64,000 nucleotides of DNA from Franzmannia pantelleriensis (GCF_900102875.1 NZ_FNGH01000001.1:426063-490062), one strand, 5' to 3'; positions 36,950-46,695 are shown, numbered from the stretch's first letter. Notes: a model not told the origin generated them from the sequence alone. A program made the numbers and translations.

Positions 36950-37648
36950 CTAGAAAGCCGCGACCTCATCACGCGTCAGCTCGCGCCACTCTCCCGGTGC
37001 CAGCTCGCCCAGCGTCAGCGGCCCCACCGACTCGCGATGCAGCGTCTCCACGTGGTTGCCAATGGCGGCGAACATACGCTTGACCTGATGATACTTGCCT
37101 TCATAGAGGGTCAGCTCGGCCTCACGCGGCCCGCGCATGTCAAGCTCGGCCGGACGCGTCGGCTTGTCCTCAGCGTCCAGCATCACGCCGTCAGCAAAGC
37201 GGCGCTGCGCCTCGACCAGCGCCTCCCCCTCCAGCGGCTCGCTTAGCCCAACCCGGTAGACCTTACCGCAGCGGCGTTTGGGTGACGTCACACGGTGCGA
37301 CCATTGACCGTCATCGCTTAGCAACACCAGTCCTGTGGTATCCACGTCCAAGCGTCCCACCGTCTGCAAGCGCTCGACATTGGGCAGCGCGATCAGCTCG
37401 CGCACCAACGGATAGAGGCCGCGACGCGCGCTGCACTCCACCCCCGCCGGTTTGTTGAGCATCACGTAGCGCATTCCCACCAGCACCAATGGCTGCCCCA
37501 GCCAGCGCACCTCGCTGTCGGCATCGACCTGGGTGGCCGGGTTCTTGGTCACCTGGCCATCGACGCTGACCTCCTCACGATGCAGCGCCTTCTTGGCCAG
37601 GCTGCGAGTCAGGTCGGTGGTATCGGCGAGGAACTTGTCGAGGCGCAT
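36950..37648 (-). CDS. rsuA: 16S rRNA pseudouridine-516 synthase RsuA
   Basis: Isomerises U516 of 16S rRNA. The 232-residue protein has an N-terminal S4 RNA-binding domain (MRLDKFLADTTDLTRSLA) and the RsuA/RluB-family catalytic domain with GRLDVDTTGLVLLSDDG (~residues 99-115, catalytic Asp) and EGKYHQVKRMFAAIG near the C terminus. Its ATG overlaps the stop of the upstream nitrilase gene by one base, so the two are translationally coupled. Confidence 0.92.
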   Translation of the reverse strand: MRLDKFLADTTDLTRSLAKKALHREEVSVDGQVTKNPATQVDADSEVRWLGQPLVLVGMRYVMLNKPAGVECSARRGLYPLVRELIALPNVERLQTVGRLDVDTTGLVLLSDDGQWSHRVTSPKRRCGKVYRVGLSEPLEGEALVEAQRRFADGVMLDAEDKPTRPAELDMRGPREAELTLYEGKYHQVKRMFAAIGNHVETLHRESVGPLTLGELAPGEWRELTRDEVAAF

Positions 37649-38460
37649 CAGCGTGGGATCTCATGGGTCAGGGTAAAGGAGTCGGCATCCTGCCATGCCG
37701 GGAAGGCCTGGCGAAAGTCCTCCAGCGCCTGTCGCTCAATATGCGCCGTACGCAGGAACGCTCGATCACGCGGTTCATCGACCACTGCCTCACCCTTGTA
37801 ATCCACCAGCATCGAGTCGCCGGCATAGGCCATGCCCTTGGCATCCTCACCGACGCGGTTCACGCCAACCACATAGCACAGGTTCTCGATCGCCCGCGCC
37901 TGCAGCAGGGTACGCCAAGGATGGCGACGGGGAGCCGGCCAGTTGGCCACGCACAGCAGCACATCGTATTCGAATCCCGCCTCGCCCGGCTGCTGTCGTA
38001 GCCAGACCGGGAAGCGCAGGTCATAGCAGACGCTGAGCAGCAGTCGGAAACCGTTGAGTTCCACGACGACTCGCTGCTTACCCATGCCATAGCGCTCATG
38101 CTCGCCCGCCATGCGAAACAGGTGACACTTGTCATAGTGTTCCAGACCGCCATCGGGGCGCGCCCAGATCAGCCGATTGTAGTACTCACCGGCCTCGACT
38201 ACCGCAACACTGCCGGTGATTACGCAGCCGCGACGCCTTGCCTGCTCGCTCAACCAGGCAACGCTAGGGCTCTCGGTCATCGGCTCGGCCATTTCCCGGG
38301 AGTTCATGGTGAAGCCGGTGGCGAACATCTCCGGCAGCACGATCAGGTCGGTATGTCGTGCATCCAGATCTCCAAGCAACGCTTCCAGCATGCTGCAGTT
38401 GGCCGAAGGGGATTCCCAGCGCAGATCGCACTGCACCAGGGTGATTCGCAGGGTAGACAC
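37648..38460 (-). CDS. Nitrilase-superfamily amidase (YafV/omega-amidase type)
   Basis: A 270-residue carbon-nitrogen hydrolase. The catalytic triad is visible: Glu in LPEMFATGFTM (~residue 43), Lys in YDKCHLFRMAGEH, Cys in LLSVCYDLRFPVW. This pattern and length match E. coli YafV, an omega-amidase acting on 2-oxoglutaramate, so a role in glutamine-transaminase/methionine-salvage product repair is plausible. GTG 38460 is selected because AAGGAGG lies six to seven bases before it; upstream in-frame ATG (38490) has no such site. It shares one base with rsuA. Confidence 0.87.
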   Translation of the reverse strand: MSTLRITLVQCDLRWESPSANCSMLEALLGDLDARHTDLIVLPEMFATGFTMNSREMAEPMTESPSVAWLSEQARRRGCVITGSVAVVEAGEYYNRLIWARPDGGLEHYDKCHLFRMAGEHERYGMGKQRVVVELNGFRLLLSVCYDLRFPVWLRQQPGEAGFEYDVLLCVANWPAPRRHPWRTLLQARAIENLCYVVGVNRVGEDAKGMAYAGDSMLVDYKGEAVVDEPRDRAFLRTAHIERQALEDFRQAFPAWQDADSFTLTHEIPR

Positions 38461-38551
38461 TCGCCACCTCCTTTCAACCAGGCACGACACGTGATCGACC
38501 TGGGGTTTTATTGCGGCTGTGGTAGATTAGCACTTTGCTTTCGAGGTCATC

Positions 38552-39475
38552 ATGCCAACGACATCTCAGGCTCGTCACACGCCCATTAACGAGGCCACAC
38601 AGGGCACCCTGTTCGGGCTGGGCGCCTACATCATGTGGGGCTGTTTCCCGCTGTTCTTTGCCCTCTTTGACGGCGTACCGGCCTGGGAGATCCTGATTCA
38701 TCGGATTATCTGGTCCTGCCTGTTCCTGCTCGGCCTGATCGCCATCCTCGGCCGCTTCACCCCGGTGCGCCTGGCGCTTGGTGAACCCCGCCGACTTGGG
38801 CGTGTACTCGGCTGTGCCCTGCTGATCGCGCTCAATTGGGGGATCTACATCTACGCCGTGGAGAGTCATCAGGTGCTCCAGGCCAGCCTAGGCTACTTTT
38901 TGACGCCGCTGGTCAACGTGGGGCTGGGAATGCTGGTGCTGCGCGAGCGTATGACAGCGTTGCAGGGCGTGGCCGTCGGGCTTGCCAGCGTAGCCATCGC
39001 CATTCAACTGATCGGGCTGGGTGAGCTGCCCTGGATCACGCTGGTGCTGGCCTTTTCCTTCGGCACCTACGGCCTGCTACGCAAGCAGGTGCCACTTGAC
39101 GGACTGTCAGGACTGTTCGTCGAAACCCTGCTGCTGCTACCGGTGGCACTGCTGGCACTCGGCTGGCTGATGCACCTCGATATCTCGCACTTCATGGGCG
39201 AGGCACGCCACACCTGGCTGCTGGTCGCCAGCGGAGTGATCACCGCCCTGCCGCTGCTGGCGTTCGCCGGTGCCGCCCGGCGACTGCGCCTGGCCACGCT
39301 GGGCTTCCTGATGTACATCAACCCGACCATTCAGTTCTTCATTGCCCTGCTGATCTTCGGTGAAACCATCCGTCCACTCCAGCTAGTGACCTTCGTCATG
39401 ATCTGGTGCGGGCTTGCGCTTTACTCCTGGTCGGCCTGGCATGGCCGCGAGCGCACCAGGCCCCGCGCGGCTTGA
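38552..39475 (+). CDS. rarD: RarD-type EamA transporter
   Basis: A ten-segment membrane protein of 307 residues in the drug/metabolite transporter superfamily. It begins the hydrophobic core with GTLFGLGAYIMWGCFPLFF and contains EILIHRIIWSC, LNWGIYIYAVESHQVLQASLG spread over ~92-112, and FLMYINPTIQFFIALLIFGE, all characteristic of RarD. The physiological substrate is unknown (the E. coli name reflects a chloramphenicol-sensitivity phenotype). Its last 93 bases overlap antisense with the end of the next gene. Confidence 0.9.
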   Translation: MPTTSQARHTPINEATQGTLFGLGAYIMWGCFPLFFALFDGVPAWEILIHRIIWSCLFLLGLIAILGRFTPVRLALGEPRRLGRVLGCALLIALNWGIYIYAVESHQVLQASLGYFLTPLVNVGLGMLVLRERMTALQGVAVGLASVAIAIQLIGLGELPWITLVLAFSFGTYGLLRKQVPLDGLSGLFVETLLLLPVALLALGWLMHLDISHFMGEARHTWLLVASGVITALPLLAFAGAARRLRLATLGFLMYINPTIQFFIALLIFGETIRPLQLVTFVMIWCGLALYSWSAWHGRERTRPRAA

Positions 39476-40528
39476 GTCAGCCACGTCATCGCATGTCGCG
39501 GTCGGTTCGGCGAGATAGTCAAGCAACACATCCAGCGCCTGCATGGTTGCCACCACCCCCTGATGGATAGGCGCCTCAGCGGCGGCTTCTTCGGCTACCG
39601 CGACAGAGGCGAAGCTCTGGCGATACAGCGCCACCGCGCTGTCGCCTGAGCGATCCTCCAGATCCTCGAGCCCGGCGGCAGCGAGCCCTTCGGGATCACT
39701 CGCCGGCAGCGTCAGCAGGCAGTGATGGAGCCCCTGCTCGTTGACGCCGAAGCAGCGCCCGGAACCCAGCACCCGCCACTGCATCATGCGCAGCCGGGTA
39801 ACGCGGCGTAGCTGCTCCACACGCGGGTCCTGCAGCAGCCACTGATTGGCCAGCCGGCCATTAATGCGCCGCCCCGGCGTAATCGCATTGATGACGGGAT
39901 ACAGGAATCCGCGCCGCTGTACCATCCAGTCCAGTGCCGCTTCGATGGGGACCCCGCGGGCAGCATCAGCCATCATTTCGCGACGCGAAATGGCATTGCG
40001 CACCGACGCGACGCGCAGCTGACAGGCAGCGGCAATCTCGACCGGGCTCAGGTAGCCGGGGGAGCCGATCGAAAGCCCCAGACGCCGTGCGAGCTCAGGC
40101 TGGCAATGAATCAGCGGATCGAGCTTGAGCCGCAGCGCCGCCAGGCCCAACAGGTGCTGCAGGCGACCTAGCGAGGCCTGCTCGTGTAACTCGACCAGCG
40201 TACTGGCATACACCACGAAGCTGACGAAGTCGCTGTACGCGGCCCAGTCACCGTCGTGCTGCGGCAGCCAGGCGGTGAGCCCTACCTCACCACACGCCAG
40301 GCGCCGCCAGGCCAGCGCCAGTTCGGGCATCTTGCTTAGTGCATCGCGCTGCGAGCTGCGCTCGCGCAGTGCCGGCACGTGCAACAAACGCTGCAACGAC
40401 GGCCCGGCAACCCCGCTTACCCTCTGCACGTCATCGATCAACTGCGCAGGGGCAAACAGTGTCGCGAGAGAACTACCCAGCAACCTACTGTCGAGCGCCA
40501 GATTGGCGGTTGTCGCGGCCTGGAACAT
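39383..40528 (-). CDS. Conserved-looking protein of unknown function with possible HTH
   Basis: A 381-residue soluble protein I do not recognise. The N-terminal half is helical and Leu-rich (LAWRRLACGEVGLTAWLPQH). In the middle, YLSPVEIAAACQLRVASVRNAI followed by REMMADAARGVPIEAALDWMVQRRGFLYP resembles a helix-turn-helix and adjoining winged segment of excisionase or Xre type (~residues 170-220). The C-terminal ~50 residues, Ala/Pro/basic, are those overlapping rarD antisense and may be a frame extension of low importance. ATG 40528 has GGAG five bases upstream. A regulatory role is a guess. Confidence 0.65.
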   Translation of the reverse strand: MFQAATTANLALDSRLLGSSLATLFAPAQLIDDVQRVSGVAGPSLQRLLHVPALRERSSQRDALSKMPELALAWRRLACGEVGLTAWLPQHDGDWAAYSDFVSFVVYASTLVELHEQASLGRLQHLLGLAALRLKLDPLIHCQPELARRLGLSIGSPGYLSPVEIAAACQLRVASVRNAISRREMMADAARGVPIEAALDWMVQRRGFLYPVINAITPGRRINGRLANQWLLQDPRVEQLRRVTRLRMMQWRVLGSGRCFGVNEQGLHHCLLTLPASDPEGLAAAGLEDLEDRSGDSAVALYRQSFASVAVAEEAAAEAPIHQGVVATMQALDVLLDYLAEPTATCDDVADSSRAGPGALAAMPGRPGVKRKPAPDHDEGH

Positions 40529-40700
40529 GCAGACTCCATTAAACCACCGGCAGGCGATACCCGCCGGGATACATTGACGAAAGACACATCTGACAGCGCG
40601 GGAGAGTAACAATGGGTGTGCATCAGGCCGCATCCCGCGATGTTTTAGCGCATCCTGAAATATCTTGTAATATTAGTTAACGGCCGGGACAAGGAAAACT

Positions 40701-43088
40701 TTAGACGCTGCCATAACACTCAAGGAAGGTATCCAGTGGCATGGGGCGCGCAAAATAATAGCCCTGCACCACCTCGATGCCCAGCGACATTAGCCACTGC
40801 GCCTCTTCCTGGGTCTCGACCCCCTCGGCCACGATGCCCAGACGCAGGGTCTGGCAGAACCCTACCAGCGCCGAGTAGGCATCCAGGGCGCGACCGTGCT
40901 GGCCAGCCGCCTGCAGCAGCTCGCGGTCGAGTTTGACGCTAGTGAGCGGCAACCGCTGAAGTAACTGGAAGGCCGTATGGCCAGTGCCAAAGTCATCTAG
41001 CGCCAGACGCACACCAAGCCGCCGCAGTCGGGCCATGGCGCGCTCGATATCGCCGAGGTCGTGGAAAATCGCATGCTCGGTGATCTCCAGTTCGATCAGC
41101 GAAGCCTCCACTCCCTGAGCCTCGATGGCATTGCCCAACTGCTCCAGAAAGTCATCACGGCCCAGGGTGCTGAGGGTAATATTGATGGCCAGTACGATCC
41201 CGTCGGGCAGCCGCTCACGCTGCGCGCCCCACCAGGCCAGACCATGCTCCATGACCCAGCGATCAAGGGCGGCATTGAGTCCGAGTGCATCGATGATCGG
41301 CAGAAACTCATTGGGCATCACCTCGCCCAGGCGAGGATGACGCCAGCGAATCAATAGTTCTCCCCCCACCAAGCGGCCGTCACGCGTATCCAGCTGCGGC
41401 TGAATCAGCAGGTAAAACTGCTCGGTGTTGGCGTCGAACACCTCACGCAGTGCGTCAGAGAGTTCCCGATAACGGCTGCCACGCGACTCATCGTAGGGGG
41501 CTACACGTTTTAATGGCTGCCGCCAGCCCTCCTTAGCCAGCTGGTGCATACCATCTTCCAGCGCGGCAAGGTAGGACGGCAGATTCTTCAACCTGGGTTG
41601 ACACATCACCAGACAGCCATACCACTCCAGGCGACGCTGCTCTCCGTCTCCCGCGGCAAGTGTCGCCAATAGGGCATCCAACTGCGCCTCTGGGTTGCCC
41701 GCGGCATCACCACCAACATGTCCGACCAGGGTCAGGTCGGGATTGATATAGAGCTGCCATGCCTCCGGCAAACGTGGCCGTATCAGCAGTAGTTGCTCGC
41801 GCATCAATGACCAGGCAGCCTCATGACCAAGCCGCTGGCGAAAGTCCTGCAGCTGGGGCGCCTTGAGCAGAAACAACCAACCGCCGAACACCCGCTCGGG
41901 CTTGGCCATGGCCGCCGCCTCCAGCGCCTGCCGGGTGTGCAGGCCGGTGCGGCGGTCGACGAGTAGCCGCTGGCGCTGGCGCAGCATGCGCCAGCGTAGC
42001 CAGGCAAGCACGCTCAGGCTCGACATCAGCAGCACCGACAGCGCAATCGCCAGCCACTGCATCTGCCGCGACAGGCTCGAGCGCTCGCTGATGTAGCGCT
42101 CGACGTTGAGCCACTCGATATCGTCACGTCCTGTGGCGAGTTCACGCCAGCGCGCATCGAGCAGATAGCGGTGGGACCCGACTTCCTGAATCATGGGCAA
42201 CTGGTCATGGGCATGGCTGAGCAGGGTGTCGACCACCAGCTGGGCGACCCGCTCGATGTCCAGCACCGCACCGCCGGCGCAGCCAAGTGCAATCTGGTAC
42301 GGCAGGTGACAGAAGGTCGCAATGCCTTGCGCCTCGAGCTGATTCAACCAGGCCCGCCGCTCGGCGTCGATATCACTGGCGCCCATGGTCTGCCCTTCGA
42401 CCAGATAGACGCGGGTACCCGACGGCGCCGCGCGGTAAGCCTCGACCACCCGCTCGGGATCCCACTCCCAGAGCACCTCATGCAGCGCGACTCGCTCTTC
42501 GCTGTCAATCGCCTCGAGCATCGACTCGGTGAGGTTACGTCCTACTGAGGTGCGGTCCCCCAATACCAGCAGCGGGAATGGCGTATCGAACAGCTCGGCC
42601 AGAAAGCCCAGTGAACGACGCTCCACCGGGCGCGTCGTCACTAGCCGCACGCCGAGAAAGCTGGCCGGCCCCCACAGTGCGGGGTCATTGATGCCCGCCG
42701 CAACCACACGTCGTGGATTACCCAGCACTTCAGGTGAGTCAAGATAGAAGCGCAGCGCCGCGTCATCGAGCAGAATCAAATGGTCGGCGGGGGGCACCGC
42801 TTCGCGCCCCGCCAGCCGCGCGCGGTGCAGCGCAAAGGCCTGATCCTCATCGATGCGCCGCGCATCCAGGTAATCGACGCTCAGCGAGGCGTCGTCATCG
42901 AGGCGCTCCACCGCCGCACCGATCTGTTCCACCAGATCATCGGTCCAGGGATTGCCCTGATGGTAGGAGGCCAGCACATCGATGTCCTGGGCCAGGACTG
43001 GTAGGCACGTTATACCCACCAGCAGCCCCAATAATCTCCCGATCAGCCTTGGCGCGACCACTCTCCCTGTCGGTCCTCGCCTGTACAT
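40701..43088 (-). CDS. Membrane c-di-GMP phosphodiesterase: periplasmic sensor, degenerate GGDEF, EAL
   Basis: A 795-residue inner-membrane signalling protein. After a signal anchor (LIGRLLGLLVGITCLPVLAQ) comes a ~300-residue periplasmic domain resembling type-1 ABC-binding proteins (DHLILLDDAALRFYLDS, FPLLVLGDRTSVGRNLTESML), one membrane segment (~345-365), a GGDEF-like domain in which the GGDEF motif is lost, and an EAL domain. EAL residues look intact: ELLIRW, NITLSTLG, ELEITEHA, LDDFGTGH, VKLDREL, AEGVETQEEA and VQGYYFARPMP, so it should hydrolyse c-di-GMP. ATG 43088 has GAGGAG seven bases upstream. It lies 28 bases after the chemoreceptor gene and is probably in its operon. Confidence 0.87.
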   Translation of the reverse strand: MYRRGPTGRVVAPRLIGRLLGLLVGITCLPVLAQDIDVLASYHQGNPWTDDLVEQIGAAVERLDDDASLSVDYLDARRIDEDQAFALHRARLAGREAVPPADHLILLDDAALRFYLDSPEVLGNPRRVVAAGINDPALWGPASFLGVRLVTTRPVERRSLGFLAELFDTPFPLLVLGDRTSVGRNLTESMLEAIDSEERVALHEVLWEWDPERVVEAYRAAPSGTRVYLVEGQTMGASDIDAERRAWLNQLEAQGIATFCHLPYQIALGCAGGAVLDIERVAQLVVDTLLSHAHDQLPMIQEVGSHRYLLDARWRELATGRDDIEWLNVERYISERSSLSRQMQWLAIALSVLLMSSLSVLAWLRWRMLRQRQRLLVDRRTGLHTRQALEAAAMAKPERVFGGWLFLLKAPQLQDFRQRLGHEAAWSLMREQLLLIRPRLPEAWQLYINPDLTLVGHVGGDAAGNPEAQLDALLATLAAGDGEQRRLEWYGCLVMCQPRLKNLPSYLAALEDGMHQLAKEGWRQPLKRVAPYDESRGSRYRELSDALREVFDANTEQFYLLIQPQLDTRDGRLVGGELLIRWRHPRLGEVMPNEFLPIIDALGLNAALDRWVMEHGLAWWGAQRERLPDGIVLAINITLSTLGRDDFLEQLGNAIEAQGVEASLIELEITEHAIFHDLGDIERAMARLRRLGVRLALDDFGTGHTAFQLLQRLPLTSVKLDRELLQAAGQHGRALDAYSALVGFCQTLRLGIVAEGVETQEEAQWLMSLGIEVVQGYYFARPMPLDTFLECYGSV

Positions 43089-43116
43089 TCCGCATCTCCT
43101 CATCTGCTTGCCCGCG

Positions 43117-44706
43117 TTATGGCTGCGCTGCAGGTTGATAGCCGATGCGAAAGCCGCCCCAGTGTCGTCCTTGCACGAAGATCGGTACCGACAGGTCGTG
43201 CATCACCTCGCCAGTATCCCGCTTATAGGTCTGCAGAAGTAGGGGTTTCTGATGTGCTCCGCAGCGGCTGCCGGTCGGGTCGTCAAACATTCGCTTGCTG
43301 CGGCTGTAGTGTAGGTCATGCTGATAGTCGCCGGTCGGCGGCTGGCTGACACGGCGATTGTGAGTAGGCACATAACCGCGCCGATCGCAGGTAATCGCGT
43401 AAGCCAGGTCGAGGGATTCGAGCAGCGGCTCTTGAATATCCGGCAGGTGGCGGTCGGTGAAGCGGTCATAGTGAGTGCGATACTTGACGGGCCGAGTGTT
43501 GGCTAGCGGCTCATACGACTCCGCGAATAACTGCTCAAGGCTCATATCACCACGTTTGATAGCATGTTCGAACAGTTGACCGATCTGCTTGGCGCTAAGG
43601 CGTGCGGCGTTGAGTACCTGCTGATGGCGACCGTCGAGATGTTGTAGGGCCAGCTCCGCATCGACCCCTTCAGCAGCATCCATCAGGGCACGCGCCTGCT
43701 CGGCCAGGTCATGCATATCTCGGGTCCCTGCCGCGGTGTCGACATCGAGCTGTTGAAGGGTCCCGGCAACCTGCTGGCTATGGCCGTTGGTATCCGCCAT
43801 CGCCTCGGCGATGCTGCCGATCTGCGCCTCGACGCTATCCACGTGATGGGTTACCTCACCCAGCTGCTCACCGACCGTTTCCACTTCCCGGGCACGCTCG
43901 CCGACTCGCTGCATCAGGTGACCGATGGTCTCCACCACGCGCTGACTGCTATCGCCGATCTCGCCGACCAGGTTCTCGACCTGCTGGGTCGCATCCGAGG
44001 TGCGACGCGCCAGCTCGCGCACTTCCCCGGCGACCACCGCGAAGCCGCGGCCGTGCTCGCCGGCCCTGGCGGCTTCAATGGAGGCATTCAACGACAGTAG
44101 GTTGGTCTGCTCGGCGATATCTTCGATCAACCCGGTGACATGGCGCACCCGCTCGCTCTTGTCACTCAGCGTGGTCAGGAGTCCAAGCGCCTCTTCGGAG
44201 CGCGCCGCCAGCCCGCGCATCTCCTCAATCACCTGCGCCAAGGCATCACGACTCGCGGCGTTGGAGACACGTGACTGCCCGGCCAGTTCGGCGACCTGCT
44301 GTGCACTACGCGTCACTTGCTCGATGGCCGTGGTGATCGCCTGCATGCTGGCCACTGCCTCCTTGACCACCTGGTCCTGACGTGCCAGACGGTGATCCAT
44401 TCGGTCGGCGTGATGCGAGACCTCAGCCGAGGCAATCGCGGTGCGGCTGGCTCGATCCATCAAGCGGTAGGCCATCGCCTTGAGCGAGCGGTAGTCGGCC
44501 AGTGGTGGCGCATAGCCAGCAGCACGGCCCGTTGGCTCGCCACGCGCAGCGTAGACGCCGTAACCGATTGCCAGAACCATGCCGGCACCGGCTAGCATTG
44601 ACATTGACAGCGCCAATGCGAGCGACCAGGTGGCATTGAATGACACGCCTAGCCAGGCGGCACCTGCCAGCAACAGACACGCCCCAACGCACAGTAGCTT
44701 ACCCAT
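43117..44706 (-). CDS. Methyl-accepting chemotaxis protein without periplasmic domain
   Basis: A 529-residue chemoreceptor. Two adjacent membrane segments at the N terminus (~4-22 and ~28-52) are separated by only a few residues, so no periplasmic sensor exists. The signalling hub is canonical ([36 protein letters not shown]). After the coiled coil there is a C-terminal module of ~140 residues with [35 protein letters not shown] and [17 protein letters not shown], a conserved tail seen in many soluble or short-loop receptors and likely the real sensor. ATG 44706 has AGGAG five bases upstream. Confidence 0.92.
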   Translation of the reverse strand: MGKLLCVGACLLLAGAAWLGVSFNATWSLALALSMSMLAGAGMVLAIGYGVYAARGEPTGRAAGYAPPLADYRSLKAMAYRLMDRASRTAIASAEVSHHADRMDHRLARQDQVVKEAVASMQAITTAIEQVTRSAQQVAELAGQSRVSNAASRDALAQVIEEMRGLAARSEEALGLLTTLSDKSERVRHVTGLIEDIAEQTNLLSLNASIEAARAGEHGRGFAVVAGEVRELARRTSDATQQVENLVGEIGDSSQRVVETIGHLMQRVGERAREVETVGEQLGEVTHHVDSVEAQIGSIAEAMADTNGHSQQVAGTLQQLDVDTAAGTRDMHDLAEQARALMDAAEGVDAELALQHLDGRHQQVLNAARLSAKQIGQLFEHAIKRGDMSLEQLFAESYEPLANTRPVKYRTHYDRFTDRHLPDIQEPLLESLDLAYAITCDRRGYVPTHNRRVSQPPTGDYQHDLHYSRSKRMFDDPTGSRCGAHQKPLLLQTYKRDTGEVMHDLSVPIFVQGRHWGGFRIGYQPAAQP

Positions 44707-44798
44707 ATCCACTCCTGCCAATTGTTGTTGTCTTGGGCAAGATATCGGCAACAGCTCGTCTCACTGGATGCGACATTCGCCGCATCGACGTGACTGCT

Positions 44799-44818
44799 CC
44801 CCGCCCTAGCGGGCGAGG
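44799..44818. repeat. Right-end subterminal hairpin of the IS element
   Basis: CGCCC-TAGC-GGGCG (5-bp core stem with two further pairs after one mismatch), lying 12 bases past the displaced tnpB C-terminal reading frame. Matches the left-end hairpin at 16 of 20 positions. In TnpB elements this end also encodes the 3' part of the guide (omega/re) RNA. Confidence 0.7.
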
Positions 44819-44829
44819 CTTCCCACTTC

Positions 44830-45676
44830 TCAGGCAGCAACCGGCGATATGCCGGATTTACGCAAGCCTCCATGGGCAGAGGTTGTCGTCAACGATCTGT
44901 CGAGAGAGCTTGTGCTGAAAGTCGTTGCGGGCATTAGCGACCCGCTCATGCGCCTTGGCGACGAGTAACCGTGCCTTGGCCCGGTTGGCGCTGCCCTTCT
45001 TCGTGCGGGACAACGCCTGCTGTTTGCGCTTGAGGTTCTGCTGCGCCTGCTTGAGGAAGCGAGGGTTGGCGATCTTGCAACCAGTGGAATCAATCGCCAG
45101 GTGCGACAACCCCATGTCGAGGCCGACGACGTTGGCGGCGTCAACGTCCTTCAGCGGTGCCGGGGCGGCCTGCTCAGTTTCAAACAGCAACGAGGCGTAG
45201 TGCTTGCCGGTGACCGTGCGCGACAGCGTGATGCTCTTGAGCTTGCCGTCAACAGGCCGGTGAACTTTGGCCTTGATCGGCCCCAGTTTGGGCACCTTGA
45301 TCCAGTTGCCGCCGGCCTTGACGCCGACGCAGTGATAGCTGGACTGCCTGCCCCGCTTGCTCTTGAAACGCGGATAGCCGGCCTTCTGCTTGGGATCGAA
45401 GAAGCGCTGGAAGGCCTGATCAAGGTTGATGCACGACTGCTGGAGGGCGATGGAATCCGCGCATTTCAGCCACCCGTACTTGCGCGATTTCTTGGCGACC
45501 GGCAGCAGCCTCTTGATGTCGTGCTTGGCGCTCAGCGACTGGCCGTGCCTCTTGTAGCGATGGGACATGATGCGAAGGCCGGTGTTGTAGACGAAGCGCA
45601 CCGCGCCGAACTGGCAGGCCAGAAGCGCTGCCTGCTCGGGCGTGGGGTAGAGTCGTATCTTGATAGCCTTCAGCAT
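44830..45676 (-). pseudogene. tnpB: tnpB (IS605 OrfB) with internal deletion and frameshift
   Basis: TnpB is an RNA-guided nuclease normally of ~370-400 residues. Here the frame from MLKAIKIRLYPTPEQAALL runs through the N-terminal domain, SKRGRQSSYHC, and the first RuvC motif VGLDMGLSHLAI, to HKLSRQIVDDN, then ends after LCPWRLA at 44858 (272 residues). The second RuvC Glu, the zinc finger and the last RuvC Asp are missing. In the neighbouring frame the same DNA reads SAHGGLRKSGISPVAA and stops at 44830: this is the expected TnpB C terminus. So ~100 or more codons were deleted with a frameshift near 44880. An in-frame ATG at 45694 is an alternative start. The protein cannot cleave DNA. Confidence 0.85.
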
Positions 45677-45768
45677 GGAGCGCCATTGCTGCATGGATGT
45701 ATGTACAGCTTATGCCGCCAGGCCCCATACCGCAAACCCAGCAGTGCTATCGCACTGCCCGCTTGTAT

Positions 45769-45788
45769 TCCCGCCTGAGTGGGCGAGG
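45769..45788. repeat. Left-end subterminal hairpin of the IS element
   Basis: CGCCT-GAGT-GGGCG with the same mismatch position and flanking GG/CC pairs as the right-end hairpin. It lies about 75-95 bases upstream of the tnpB start. Confidence 0.68.
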
Positions 45789-45846
45789 GCTTACGCGGAT
45801 TTTTGCTAAGCCGCAGTCAGGCACAGCTGCTTTGGCCATGTCACCC

Positions 45847-46515
45847 CTAGTGTCGGTGCGGATCCTCGGCCGTCGGCAAGCGCATCAAGAATTGCTGATA
45901 GGCACGGTCATTATCGACACGCCCCTTGAGCGCCAGCAACTCGACCACGGCGTTCATGGCGTCATCGATGCGCAGGTCCAACGGCAGTCCCCCCGGCCTG
46001 CGTACCTTGAGGGCCGCCGAACGCGTGCCGCGGGCATCGCCGCCGGCCTCGCTGCCGGCATTCAGCGCGGCCAGCAGCGAGCCTGCCAGATCACCACTCT
46101 CCGCTCGGGCTCGCTGGTACGCCTCCAGCATCAGCGTGGCGACCCTATCGCTAACCAGCATATTGCCCGCCACCACCACCCCCGGCTCGCGCAGCAGCGC
46201 GACCACCGGCACGTTATGCTCACCGGTCCAGCCGGCGCTGCGCCCCGCGGCATCCATCAGCACGATCTGCCGCCAGGCGGCCCCCCCGTCATCTTGCTGA
46301 AGCGCCGCGGCTACCTCGCCTACCGGTGTGCCATCTGCGAGTGCCTCGAGGCCCTGTTCGGCGGCCAGTACATTGGTGCTGAACCCCTGGGTGATCGCTG
46401 CACCGACCCCGGGGCGAAGGTGCGGCACGAAGGCGCCGAGCGCCGGCCCGCCGGTGGCACAGGCGATGCCGTGGGCGCCGCCGTTCGGGTCATATCCGAT
46501 GATGCTGTAGGTCAC
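45847..46515 (-). CDS. DUF1028 protein (Ntn-hydrolase-like)
   Basis: A 222-residue protein starting MTYSIIGYDPNGGAHGIACAT, with ALGAFVPHLRPGVGAAITQ (~residues 26-44), AGWTGEHN and VVVAGNMLV, all hallmarks of DUF1028, a family with an N-terminal-nucleophile-like fold and no firmly assigned reaction. DUF1028 genes often lie beside peptide transporters. Here it is divergent from the peptide ABC operon across 265 bases that contain a perfect 16-bp palindrome, so both directions may be under one regulator. A peptidase or amidase role is inferred only. Confidence 0.88.
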   Translation of the reverse strand: MTYSIIGYDPNGGAHGIACATGGPALGAFVPHLRPGVGAAITQGFSTNVLAAEQGLEALADGTPVGEVAAALQQDDGGAAWRQIVLMDAAGRSAGWTGEHNVPVVALLREPGVVVAGNMLVSDRVATLMLEAYQRARAESGDLAGSLLAALNAGSEAGGDARGTRSAALKVRRPGGLPLDLRIDDAMNAVVELLALKGRVDNDRAYQQFLMRLPTAEDPHRH

Positions 46516-46695
46516 TGCCTTCCCCTTACCCCACTAATGGGCCTCAACGTTGCCTGCCGACGGCTCAGTCCCGAGCATCGCTGCTCGCTATGTGCCAACG
46601 ACAGCGCACCCCGCGCCCAGCTAACTTGCATGCTCTACCTGCCACGACCGGCGACTTGCATCAAATTCTCGCCTATGCCATACCTAATGGGAGAG

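Larger units (their letters stand above)
44790..45795 (-). mobile_element. IS200/IS605-type (TnpB-only) insertion element, internally deleted
   Basis: About 1 kb bounded by two similar 20-base hairpins in the same orientation (44799-44818 and 45769-45788, 16 of 20 bases identical), as expected of the subterminal imperfect palindromes of this family. No terminal inverted repeats or target duplication are expected. It contains a broken tnpB and no tnpA, so movement would need a TnpA from elsewhere. Exact ends are approximate. It sits between the chemoreceptor gene and the DUF1028 gene without breaking either. Confidence 0.75.

Noticed and set aside
44858..45694. Active TnpB RNA-guided nuclease
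   Set aside because: The second and third RuvC acidic residues and the zinc finger are missing and the C-terminal remnant is out of frame.
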